NCBI GenBank assembly: GCA_021787845.1
Contig: JAJYLH010000005.1
Span: 150,658 to 214,657, forward strand
Source of the DNA: Myxococcales bacterium
GTDB lineage: Bacteria; Myxococcota; Myxococcia; Myxococcales; JAJYLH01
DNA length: 64,000 nt
Reading direction: 5' to 3'
Both the position numbers and the translations under genes were made by a program. Of the stretch, positions 38,577 through 48,548 are shown one piece after another. The notes under the pieces are model-generated. The model was given only the letters and a program-made list of their open reading frames with translations, ran no database searches and was not told where the DNA came from. How positions within the stretch are numbered: position 1 is the first letter of the stretch; each line of letters begins with the position of its first letter.

Positions 38577-39944
38577 ATGCGCATCCGGATGGCGGGAGCC
38601 CATCCGCTCGGCTTTGATGGCTTTCGTCCGATGCACCCCCGCGAGCGCGCCCTGGTCCTCGACGTCGTCTCCCGCGTCTTCGAGCGCGGCGAGCTGGCCG
38701 CCCGCGCCGTCGATCGCGCGGTCCGGGCCAACTCCCACCTCAACAGCCGCACGCGCCACCACCTCACCGACTCGGTCTTCGCCGTCGTCCGGCTGCGCGC
38801 CCGCCTCGACTACCTGCTCGACGCCGCGCTGAAGGACGCCGGTGACCTCCGGTTCGATTCGATCCCCACCCCGGAGCAGAACCGCTTGCGCTTCGCGCTG
38901 GCGCTGGCGACCGAGCTCGGCGTGCCCCTCGCGCAAGCGGTCCAGGACGCGGACGTCGGCCCGCCTCTCGCGCCCGCCGTCGAGCTCGCGGCGACGCGTC
39001 AGCCCGCCTGGCCGGCGGACCCGGTCGCCCGTCTCGCCGCCGAACGCTCGCTTCCCGCATGGCTCGCGCGGCGGCTTCTCGCCGAATACGGGGCGGAAGC
39101 GGACCCGCTCCTCGCGGCGCTGAACGTGCGCGGCCCGGCGTTCGTTCGCGCCAACCTCCTGAAGACCACCCGCGCGGCGCTCGCGCGGGAGCTCGCCGCG
39201 GACGGCGTTCCGGTGACGGCAGGAGCGCTCTCGCCTTGGGCGCTCGAGCTCGAGAAACGTCCGAACGCCTTCGCCCTCCCGTCGTTTCGGGCGGGCCGGT
39301 TCGAGCTGCAGGACGAAGGCTCGCAGCTCGTCGCCGCCGCGACGGGCGCCAGCCCGGGCGAGACCGTCGTCGACGCCTGCGCCGGCGCCGGCGGGAAGAC
39401 CCTCGCCCTCGCCGCGATGATGAGGAACAAGGGCCGGCTCGTCGCCTGCGACATCGCCGGGGAACGGATGAAGGACCTGGGGCCGCGCGCGTCGCGCGCC
39501 GGCGTCTTCAACGTGCAGCCGTTGGTGGTCGACCCGGGTCCGGACGGCGAGCACGTCCTGCGGAAGCACGTCGGCCGAGCGGATGCGGTGCTGGTCGACG
39601 CACCGTGCTCCGGGACCGGCGCCTGGCGGCGAAACCCCGACGCGCGCTGGCGGCTCACCGAAAGCGCTGCCGAGGAGTATCCGGCGCGCCAGCTTTCCAT
39701 CCTCGAGCGCTACGCGCGCCTCGTCGCGCCCGGCGGGCGGCTCGTCTACGCGACCTGCTCGCTCCTGCGGGCGGAGAACGAAGAGGTGGTCGGCCGTTTT
39801 CTCGCCCGCGGCGATTTCGCCCTGGAACGCGCCCCCGTGCCGGAAGCGGCGCTCGACGCGGCGGGCTGCCTGAAGCTCCTGCCGCATCGCCACCGGACCG
39901 ACGGCTTCTTCACCGCGGTGCTCCGGCGGGTCTCTCGGGAATAG
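38577..39944 (+). CDS. rsmB: RsmB/NOL1/NOP2/Sun-family rRNA m5C methyltransferase
   Basis: NusB-like N terminus; VVDACAGAGGKTLALAAMM, VLVDAPCSGTGAWRRNPDARWRL, YATCSLLRAENEEVV. Start could be 38634. Confidence 0.88.
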   Translation: MRIRMAGAHPLGFDGFRPMHPRERALVLDVVSRVFERGELAARAVDRAVRANSHLNSRTRHHLTDSVFAVVRLRARLDYLLDAALKDAGDLRFDSIPTPEQNRLRFALALATELGVPLAQAVQDADVGPPLAPAVELAATRQPAWPADPVARLAAERSLPAWLARRLLAEYGAEADPLLAALNVRGPAFVRANLLKTTRAALARELAADGVPVTAGALSPWALELEKRPNAFALPSFRAGRFELQDEGSQLVAAATGASPGETVVDACAGAGGKTLALAAMMRNKGRLVACDIAGERMKDLGPRASRAGVFNVQPLVVDPGPDGEHVLRKHVGRADAVLVDAPCSGTGAWRRNPDARWRLTESAAEEYPARQLSILERYARLVAPGGRLVYATCSLLRAENEEVVGRFLARGDFALERAPVPEAALDAAGCLKLLPHRHRTDGFFTAVLRRVSRE

Positions 39945-39963
39945 GCCGGCGGGGCGGCGAGAC

Positions 39964-39990
39964 CGATCCGTCGGGCCAACCGATCGGTCC
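39964..39990. repeat. 9-bp GATCSGWCS tandem array, locus 3 (degenerate, ~3 units)
   Basis: GATCCGTCG GGGCCAACC-type middle unit GATCGGTCC, 9-bp register retained (39964, 39973, 39982), between convergent genes. Confidence 0.6.
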
Positions 39991-40010
39991 GGCTCTTCGG
40001 CCCGCGCGCC

Positions 40011-40565
40011 CTACTTCCGGTTCGGCTCCCACTTCGTCTCGGGCACCCGCGCCCGATGGTTCGCGAGGCGCGCGAGGGTGAAGAGGTGGTCGCTGAGCCG
40101 ATTCAGGTAGGCGACCGCGACCGGCGGCACCGCCTCGGTCGCCGCGAGGGTGACCAGCGCCCGTTCCGCTCGGCGGCAAACGGTCCTGGCAACGTGGAGC
40201 GCTGCCGCCAGGCGTGTGCCCGCCGGCAGGACGAACGCCCGCAAGGGCTCGAGCTCCTCCTCGGCGCGATCGATCTCCCGCTCGAGCCGCGTCACGTCCT
40301 CGTCGCAGAGCGCCGGAACGTTCTTCGGCGCGTGCTCCGGCACCGGCGTCGCGAGCATCGCGCCCAGCGTGAACAGCTCGCTCTGCAGCCGTTCGAGGAT
40401 GGCGGCGACCGGCGCGTCCGCGCATTCCGCGCGCGCCAGGCCGAGGAACGCGCTCAGCTCGTCGACGTCGCCGTACGCCGCCACCCGCGGATGGTCCTTG
40501 CGCACTCGCGGCGCGCCGAAGAGCCCGGTCGAGCCGTCGTCGCCGACCTTGGTGTAGACCTTCAT
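40011..40565 (-). CDS. PduO-type cob(I)alamin/cobyrinic acid adenosyltransferase
   Basis: MKVYTKVGDDGSTGLFGAPRVRKDHPRVAAYGDVDELSAFLGLAR; HVARTVCRRAERALV. Confidence 0.94.
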   Translation of the reverse strand: MKVYTKVGDDGSTGLFGAPRVRKDHPRVAAYGDVDELSAFLGLARAECADAPVAAILERLQSELFTLGAMLATPVPEHAPKNVPALCDEDVTRLEREIDRAEEELEPLRAFVLPAGTRLAAALHVARTVCRRAERALVTLAATEAVPPVAVAYLNRLSDHLFTLARLANHRARVPETKWEPNRK

Positions 40566-40622
40566 CGCGCCTCCCTTCGGGCGCATGTTAGTCACCGGCC
40601 GAGGTCTTGAGGTTCCAAGCCC

Positions 40623-41594
40623 ATGCGCCACGTCGTCGCCGGCTTCGCCCATCGACCAGGCATGCACTGCGCCTCGACCGCGATGGCCGACGCGCTCCGG
40701 CCCGCTGGGCTCGACTTGACCGAAGAGCTCGCGCTGGGCCTGGGGGCGGGGCTTTCGTTTCACTACTTTCGATCGCCCGGCCTCTCCCCGACGCGCTTCT
40801 TCCTCGGCCGGAGCGTCTCCTTCGAGCACGACCTGTGCGCTCTGGTCGGCGTCCACTTCGACGAACGGTCGGTGAGCGGCTTCGCTGCCGCTTGGCGCCA
40901 GATCCGCGACTGGCTCGACGCCGACCGCCCGGTGCTCGCGCTGACCGACGTGCGGTGGCTGCCCCACTACGCGTCGAACACGCACTTCAACGGCCATCGC
41001 ATCGTGATCGCCGGCTACGACGGCGGCCACGCGCTCCTCGCGGACTCGCATTTCCCGGGGCTCGTCGAGGTCCCGCTCGCGGACTTGGAGCGCGCGATGA
41101 CCTCCGACGTGGCGCCGGTCATGACGAGCGACTGCATCTTCGGCGTGCTCGACCCGCTCGAACGCCCGCCGCTCGTCCCCGGGCTCGCGCGAGAGGCCAT
41201 TCGCGCGAACGCCGCCGAGATGCTGGTGACGTCCGAGACGACGGGGGTTTCCGGCATCGAGGCGCTCGGCGCGAGCCTGCCGGCCTGGGCCGAGGCGCCG
41301 GACGCGGCCTGGTGCGCGCGTTTTGCCTATCAGGTGATCGAGAAGCGCGGCTGCGGCGGCGGGCTCTTCCGCCGGATGTACGCCCGCTTCCTCGACCAGG
41401 CCGGCCTCCCCGCGCTTTCGCGCCTCGCCTCGGACGCGGCGGATTGCTGGTCGAGGCTGGCAGCGGAGCTGAAAGGCGAGAGCGAAGCCGCTCACCCGCG
41501 CTTCGAGAAGGCGTCCGCCCTCACCCGGCAGGTCGCGCTCGCCGAACGCGCGCTCTGGGAACGGGCGAGCGATACGCAGCTCACGGGAGGATGA
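40623..41594 (+). CDS. BtrH N-terminal-domain-like protein (BtrH_N / DUF4872-like)
   Basis: HRPGMHCASTAMADALR, GLGAGLSFHYF, HFNGHRIVIAGYDGGHALLADSHF; resembles butirosin BtrH-type proteins. Confidence 0.65.
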   Translation: MRHVVAGFAHRPGMHCASTAMADALRPAGLDLTEELALGLGAGLSFHYFRSPGLSPTRFFLGRSVSFEHDLCALVGVHFDERSVSGFAAAWRQIRDWLDADRPVLALTDVRWLPHYASNTHFNGHRIVIAGYDGGHALLADSHFPGLVEVPLADLERAMTSDVAPVMTSDCIFGVLDPLERPPLVPGLAREAIRANAAEMLVTSETTGVSGIEALGASLPAWAEAPDAAWCARFAYQVIEKRGCGGGLFRRMYARFLDQAGLPALSRLASDAADCWSRLAAELKGESEAAHPRFEKASALTRQVALAERALWERASDTQLTGG

Positions 41595-42804
41595 GACCGC
41601 CCGGCGAGGTCTTCTCCACCGGTCCCGCTCCCTTCGCACCGACGGCCGACAGGATCCTCTCGAAGAGCGCATAACAGAAGGTCACGCTCTCCACCGGTCG
41701 GTCCGAATCGAGGTCCAGCGCGCAGGCGAGCGCGAGCGCCGCGTGTTCGAGCCGCTTCGCGCCGTTCAACAGGTAGCCCAGGTCGAAGAGCCGCTCGGCG
41801 GCCCGCCGGCGGCGCTCCCGGGTCCAGTAGTCCCGCACCGCGTCATCGACCGCGCTCCTGAGCCCCTTCTGGCGCTGCGCCTCGTCCAGGTAGAGCGCCG
41901 AAACCTGGATCTCCTCGATCTTCAGGGCGAGGTGCTGCAGAGGCTCCTCCTCCGGCAGCCAGGTTCGCATCTCCCGGATCGCGATCAGCTCGGCCGCACG
42001 GCGAGCGAGGGCGCTCTCGTCTTCCGGCAGCGAAAGCGTCCGGCCGGGGGAGGGCGTCGGCGGCTCGGGCGGCCCCAGGACGAACGCGACCTCCTGGTAA
42101 CCCGCCGGAACCGCGCGCCGGGCGCGGGCGTTCTGGTCGAGCGCCTGGGTGACGAGCCCGCGCGCGTACGAGCGCGGCACCGCGCCGACGAGCACCCCTT
42201 CGGCCTCCGACAGGCCCTTGAGGAATCGGCGAAACTCCCGCCGGGCGAGCGCGAGCAGCCGCGCCTGGAGGACGCCCTCGGTTTCGCTGATCGCGAGATG
42301 GGCGAGGTCGACGCCCTGCCGCGCGGGCCGGGTCAGGAGCACGATGCGCTCCCCGAAGCCGTCAACGTTGGACAGGAGCGCTCCCGGCTCCCCGGCGGAC
42401 GCGCTGGCCGGGGCGGCGGCTGGCCCTCGGGCCGGCGCCGGCGGGGGCTTGGGCGTCTCGACCGCCAGGCCCTTCGCCCGCAGCCGGTGGACGGCGCGCT
42501 TGCCCTCCTTCGCCACCGCCTTGTCGGCAGAAGCGCTCAAGGTGAGCGCCAGCGCTACCGCCTCGCGGGCGACCACCTGGTCCAGCACCAACGCCCGCAG
42601 AGGCGCCGGGAGCGCCGCCACCCGGTCGGCGTCGGCCTCGCGTAGGCCTTCGAGCGCTACCCGTGCCGCGGCGAGCTTCTCGACCGAAAAGGGCGGGGCC
42701 CCGGCGTCCTCCATCTCGGCGGCGATGGCCGTGACGGACACGCTCGCATCGCAGAGGAGCGCCAGGAGCTCGTCGTCGGGAAAGCCGGGCGGGGTCTTGG
42801 CCAT
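41581..42804 (-). CDS. Hypothetical protein (Ala-rich helical)
   Basis: Continuous 407-aa frame MAKTPPGFPDDELLALLCDASVSVTAIAAEMED...; no confident family. Confidence 0.7.
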   Translation of the reverse strand: MAKTPPGFPDDELLALLCDASVSVTAIAAEMEDAGAPPFSVEKLAAARVALEGLREADADRVAALPAPLRALVLDQVVAREAVALALTLSASADKAVAKEGKRAVHRLRAKGLAVETPKPPPAPARGPAAAPASASAGEPGALLSNVDGFGERIVLLTRPARQGVDLAHLAISETEGVLQARLLALARREFRRFLKGLSEAEGVLVGAVPRSYARGLVTQALDQNARARRAVPAGYQEVAFVLGPPEPPTPSPGRTLSLPEDESALARRAAELIAIREMRTWLPEEEPLQHLALKIEEIQVSALYLDEAQRQKGLRSAVDDAVRDYWTRERRRRAAERLFDLGYLLNGAKRLEHAALALACALDLDSDRPVESVTFCYALFERILSAVGAKGAGPVEKTSPGGLILP

Positions 42805-42820
42805 GCGGGCCGCATACTAG

Positions 42821-43918
<1,098 letters not shown>

Positions 43919-44165
43919 CCGTAGCCGCCCGGGGCGAAAGCGTCCGTCCGGTCGATCGCCCCTGGCTTTGCAATTGAACGCCGCTCGCGGGTCGATGTCC
44001 CTCGGCCGCGGGCGGCGTTCTCGTTTCCCTCCGGCGCCCGCAATCGGCAGGACCGGAGCTGCAAGGCGGCTGGGCTCCTGCAAAGCGAGCGGGCCGAAGG
44101 CCGGACCGGCGCGCTGGCGCTCGCCCGAAAGGCCGTGAACGAGGCGGCGTTTTCCTGCGCGCGCC

Positions 44166-44195
44166 TTGACACTGCGCGCGAGCGCGCGGTAGAAA
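44166..44195 (+). promoter_or_regulatory. Putative sigma70-type promoter upstream of the exbB/exbD cluster
   Basis: TTGACA (44166-44171), 18-bp spacer, TAGAAA (44190-44195). Confidence 0.45.
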
Positions 44196-44300
44196 CCGCG
44201 AGCTTTTTTCGTCCCCGCGCGACTAAGAAGAGATAGGTCGCGCTCGACCCCAGTGGCGGGCCCCGAGAAGGAAGGGCCCAAGAGAAAGGTCCTGGACCCG

Positions 44301-44963
44301 ATGAGTGGCATCCTCGACGCGGTGAAGATTCTCCTCACCCATGGCGGGCCGTTCCCGTACATGAACATGTTCGTCCTGGCAGTCTCGCTCGCCACCATCG
44401 TCGAACGGTTCATCTCCCTGACCCGCTACAACATCAGCGGGGAACCGTTCATGAAGCAGCTCATCCGGCTGGTGCGCGAGGGGCAGATCGACCGCGCCCG
44501 CAAGCTGTGCCAGGCGGCCCCGAACTCGGTCCTCGCGAAGGTGATGAAGGCCGGCCTCGACCGCGCCAACCGGGGCGAGGCGGAAATCTCGGCCTCGATG
44601 GAAGAGGCGATGCTGGAGGTCAGCCCACAGGTCTCCCGCCGCATCCCCTGGCTCTTCCCGCTCGCGAACATCGCCACCCTCTTCGGCCTCATCGGCACCA
44701 TCTCCGGCCTCATCAAGTCCTTCGGCGCTCTCGCCCTGGCGAGCCCCGACCAGAAGGGACAGATCCTCTCCACCGGCATCGCCGAGGCCATGTACAACAC
44801 CGCCTTCGGCCTCATCATCGCGGTGCTCTGCCTGATCACCATGCTCTATCTCCAGAGCAAGGCGAAGTCGATGATCGAGGAGGTGGAGTTCAACGCGGCG
44901 CGGCTGGAGAACCTGCTCGCGCGGCGGGCGGCAGGGGAGCTGGAGGGCGACAAGGCCGCGTAG
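44301..44963 (+). CDS. MotA/TolQ/ExbB proton channel family protein
   Basis: MSGILDAVKILLTHGGPFPYMNMFVLAVSLATIVERFISL...FGLIGTISGLIKSF; alternative GTG start at 44253. Confidence 0.92.
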   Translation: MSGILDAVKILLTHGGPFPYMNMFVLAVSLATIVERFISLTRYNISGEPFMKQLIRLVREGQIDRARKLCQAAPNSVLAKVMKAGLDRANRGEAEISASMEEAMLEVSPQVSRRIPWLFPLANIATLFGLIGTISGLIKSFGALALASPDQKGQILSTGIAEAMYNTAFGLIIAVLCLITMLYLQSKAKSMIEEVEFNAARLENLLARRAAGELEGDKAA

Positions 44964-45107
44964 CCTTCGCCTTCGCAAGGGCCGGGAACTTTCCTCGGCC
45001 GCGGCCGGTCCTCGACCGAGGGACGGTGGCGGGCTTTGCGGGTGAACGGGAAGCCGCGCCCTTGGGATGCGACGGGCCGACGAAGAGAGGCTCTACAAGG
45101 GAGCACC

Positions 45108-45674
45108 ATGAAGCGCAGGGCGCATCCGCACGAGCACGAGGCCGAGCTCAACATCATCCCCTACCTCGACATCATGGTGAACCTGGTGATGTTCATGCTC
45201 CTGAGCATGACGGGGTTCATCACCTTCCAGGTGATCAACGTCAACATGCCGGACCTCGCCAATGGTCCGACGGCGATCAAGAGCACCCCTCCGCCCCGGG
45301 CCGACTCGAAGCAGCTCAAGGAGCTGAACGTCTCCATCTCCGCCCGGGGCTTCTACATCGCGGCCCAGGGCGGGGTGCTGCCGGGGATCACGGCAGACCC
45401 CAACGCGCCCAAGGACCCGAAGTCCGCTCCGCCCACCATCCCGTGCAAGGACCCAGCGACGATGCAGAGCCCGTGCAAGCCCGCGCGCTACGACTACGAC
45501 GCGCTGACGATGGAGATGATGCGGATCAAGAAACAGTACCCGCAGACGACGCAGTTCTTCCTCGCGGCGGACCAGGAGGTGGCCTACGAGACCGTGGTGA
45601 AGACGATGGACGCCACCCGCGGCACCGCGAAAGAACCCCTGTTCCAGGACGTGGCCTTCGCGGCCATGCAGTAG
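45108..45674 (+). CDS. ExbD/TolR family biopolymer transport protein (first)
   Basis: AELNIIPYLDIMVNLVMFMLLSMTGF; C-terminal YPQTTQFFLAADQEVAYETVVKTMD. Confidence 0.9.
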   Translation: MKRRAHPHEHEAELNIIPYLDIMVNLVMFMLLSMTGFITFQVINVNMPDLANGPTAIKSTPPPRADSKQLKELNVSISARGFYIAAQGGVLPGITADPNAPKDPKSAPPTIPCKDPATMQSPCKPARYDYDALTMEMMRIKKQYPQTTQFFLAADQEVAYETVVKTMDATRGTAKEPLFQDVAFAAMQ

Positions 45675-45698
45675 CCCTCTCGAGGTCCAAGAGCGCCG

Positions 45699-46325
45699 AT
45701 GGCCGACACGAACCCCAACGCCCGCCCGGTCTCCTTCGCCGACGACGACGCGCGGCAGGAGTATTTCGAGCGCAAAGCCAAGCGCCGGTACCGCTCCGAC
45801 GTGCGCAAGTACCGCCGCGAGGCCGAGGCCGACCACGCCGAGCTGAACCTGACGGCGATGATGGACATGATGACCATCCTCCTCGTCTTCCTCCTGAAGA
45901 GCTACGGCGCGAGCGGCATCAACGTCTCGATGAACAACGACCTGATGCCGCCCACCTCGACCTCGACCCTGATGGCCTTGCCGGCGGTGACGGTGACCAT
46001 CACCCGCAAGGACATCGCGGTAGGCGAGAGGGGTGTCGTTCAGCTCGCCGATGACGGGCAGTCGATTCCGCCCCAGTACATGAAAGGGCTCGTCATCGCG
46101 CCGGTGAAGAGCGCGCTCGACGGGGAAGTGAAGAAGCTGAACAACATCGCCAAGTACAACCCGGCGATGCGAGCGAAAGAAGGCACCGACAAGGACCCGA
46201 CGAAGATGCTGATCATCGTCGGGGACAAGCGGATGCCCTACAAGATACTCTTCAGCGTCCTGGGAACGGCCGGGCTCTCGGGCCTCAAGTACTTCAAGTT
46301 CCTGACCCTCAGCAGCAACTCCTGA
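45699..46325 (+). CDS. ExbD/TolR family biopolymer transport protein (second)
   Basis: AELNLTAMMDMMTILLVFLLKSYGASG; C-terminal IIVGDKRMPYKILFSVLGTAG. Confidence 0.9.
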   Translation: MADTNPNARPVSFADDDARQEYFERKAKRRYRSDVRKYRREAEADHAELNLTAMMDMMTILLVFLLKSYGASGINVSMNNDLMPPTSTSTLMALPAVTVTITRKDIAVGERGVVQLADDGQSIPPQYMKGLVIAPVKSALDGEVKKLNNIAKYNPAMRAKEGTDKDPTKMLIIVGDKRMPYKILFSVLGTAGLSGLKYFKFLTLSSNS

Positions 46326-46340
46326 CCTGGGTCGCCCTCG

Positions 46341-47537
46341 ATGCAGCGCCGCCTCGTGCACCTGCGCTCGGCGGAAGATTCGCGCACCCTCTCGCGTCGC
46401 CTCGCTCGTCCGGTCGAGGACGACAACTTCCGCGGTTTCGCGGCGATGGCGCCGCTGCCATCCGAGGCCACGCTGCATCTCCTGCGCTCGTCGCTCGCGC
46501 GCGCGCCGGTGCGCGTGGTCGCGGGCGCGCGGGGGGTGGCGCTCGTGGGCGACCTGTTCTCGCTCTTCGCGGCCGGACGCGAGCTGAAGGAACGCGAGGA
46601 GCGCGTCGCCGCCGAGCTGGGAGAATGGATCGAGCACGCCGCGGCCGCGATCGACGGGCCTCCGGCACCGCTCCCGCTCGGCGGACGCCGGCTCGACTGG
46701 ACGCGGCCGGTGGTGATGGGCATCGTCAACGTCACGCCGGATTCTTTCAGCGACGGCGGGCGTTTTCTCACGCCCGACGCGGCGATCGCGCACGGCCTCG
46801 AGCTCGCCGCCGAGGGCGCGGACATCCTCGACGTCGGCGGGGAGTCGACGCGGCCACGCGGCCAGACCTACGGCGCGGGCGCGAGCGAAGTGCCGGCGGA
46901 CGAGGAGATCGCCCGCGTGGTGCCGGTCCTGCGCGGCCTCGAGGCGCGAACGGACGTGCCGCTCTCCGTCGACACCCGCAAGAGCATCGTCGCCCAGGCG
47001 GCGCTCGACGCCGGCGCCACGATGGTCAACGACATCACCGGCCTCTTGCACGACCCGGCCCTGGCGCAGGTCGTCTCCACGGCAGGGGTGCCGCTCTGCT
47101 TGATGCACACGCCGGCGGACGTCGAGAGCCTCGCGCACGAGGCGCCGAGCGAGGACGTTCTGGGCGAGGTGCTGAACGGGCTCACGCGATCGATCGATGC
47201 CGCGACGGCGGCGGGCGTCGAACGCGCGCGGTTGATCGTCGATCCCGGGATTGGCTTCGGCAAGACCGTCGCGGGAAATCTGCTGCTCTTGCACCACCTC
47301 GAGGCGATCGCCGCGCTGGGCCTGCCGGTTCTGGTCGGCGCGAGCCGCAAGTCGTCGATCGCCCGCGCGGGCAGCGGGACAGGTGAAGCGCTGCCGCTTG
47401 GCGAGCGCCTCTTCGCGAGCGTCGGCGCCGCGGTGGCCGCCTACCTCGGCGGCGCGCACCTGCTGCGGGTCCACGACGTGCGCGCCACCATCGAAGCGCT
47501 GCGCGTCGCGCAGGCCATTCGCACGGCGTTGGACTAG
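46341..47537 (+). CDS. folP: Dihydropteroate synthase with N-terminal extension
   Basis: VVMGIVNVTPDSFSDGGRF, DVGGESTRP, VNDITG, IVDPGIGFGKT. Confidence 0.95.
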   Translation: MQRRLVHLRSAEDSRTLSRRLARPVEDDNFRGFAAMAPLPSEATLHLLRSSLARAPVRVVAGARGVALVGDLFSLFAAGRELKEREERVAAELGEWIEHAAAAIDGPPAPLPLGGRRLDWTRPVVMGIVNVTPDSFSDGGRFLTPDAAIAHGLELAAEGADILDVGGESTRPRGQTYGAGASEVPADEEIARVVPVLRGLEARTDVPLSVDTRKSIVAQAALDAGATMVNDITGLLHDPALAQVVSTAGVPLCLMHTPADVESLAHEAPSEDVLGEVLNGLTRSIDAATAAGVERARLIVDPGIGFGKTVAGNLLLLHHLEAIAALGLPVLVGASRKSSIARAGSGTGEALPLGERLFASVGAAVAAYLGGAHLLRVHDVRATIEALRVAQAIRTALD

Positions 47538-47582
47538 AGCCAGGAGAAAGCTTGGAGCCGGAGGCGCGTCCAGCTTCCGGTG

Positions 47583-48362
47583 CTACCGGGTCCGCTCCGC
47601 CTCGGCGAGAGCGCCGCCGTGGAACTTCTCGAGGACGGCGTCGAGCGACCCGATGGCGAAGTCCGCTTCGATCTTCACGGGAATCCGGCGGGCGTCGTCC
47701 GAGAGCCACACGGTGATTTCCCGGTCGGACGCGAACTTGCCCTTGAAGAACGTGCGGCAGCGCAGAACCACGGTCGGGAACGAACCGGCGTCGGTCGAGA
47801 CCCGCTCGTGTCCGATGACGCGCGCGTCGAGAAACCACGACTTCGTTCCGGTGAAGATGGGGATACGGACAGCGCTCCCGCCCAGCGGCTCCGACCGCAG
47901 CCGGAAAATCGCCGCCAGCATGTCCATCGCGCCCGGAAGAATCGGCCGGATCGCGATCTTCGCGCGTCCCGCCAGCACCGTGCGCATGAACGCGGCCTGG
48001 CCGAAGTAGCGCGCGTGCTCCTCGTGCGGACGGCCGTGGACCGTGTCTTTCAAGTCGTATCCGAGCGAGTCGTTCGCCGCCGGATCGAAGTGCGACACGA
48101 ACGATTCGTCGAGGGCGTACATCCAGCCGACGAGCCCGGTGGTCTTCAGATGCATCTCGAGCGGCCAGGTCGAGACGCCGTCGAGCTGCCCCTGGCCGAC
48201 CGCGACGCGCAGGTCGCCCGCGGGCAAGCCGAGCAGATGCACCTTCATCACGAAGTCTTCGCCCGGCTCGAACGGAAGCGCCCGCGCGCGCCCCGCCATC
48301 GTCGCGACGCCGAGCAGCAGCGCCGCCATAACGCATCGTCCTGCCGCGCGTCGGGTCACCAT
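47583..48362 (-). CDS. DUF3108-like exported protein
   Basis: Signal-like N terminus; FEPGEDFVMKVHLLGLPAGDLRVAV ... WLSDDARRIPVKIEADFAIGSLDAVLEKF typical of DUF3108. Confidence 0.75.
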   Translation of the reverse strand: MVTRRAAGRCVMAALLLGVATMAGRARALPFEPGEDFVMKVHLLGLPAGDLRVAVGQGQLDGVSTWPLEMHLKTTGLVGWMYALDESFVSHFDPAANDSLGYDLKDTVHGRPHEEHARYFGQAAFMRTVLAGRAKIAIRPILPGAMDMLAAIFRLRSEPLGGSAVRIPIFTGTKSWFLDARVIGHERVSTDAGSFPTVVLRCRTFFKGKFASDREITVWLSDDARRIPVKIEADFAIGSLDAVLEKFHGGALAEAERTR

Positions 48363-48548
48363 CGGCGCCACCACTCTGCCTCTGACGGCGCATCGCCGTC
48401 GGACCTTCAACCGGCCTTTGCGCCAACCGTGCCAGCTTGAAAGCGACGGCCCGCACGCCCCAAATGACGTTAGCCGCGAGCTTTCGAAGTCCACGCGATC
48501 CGTATCACACCGCGGGATCGCGACAGCCAGGTCACAGGGTCGGAACGC

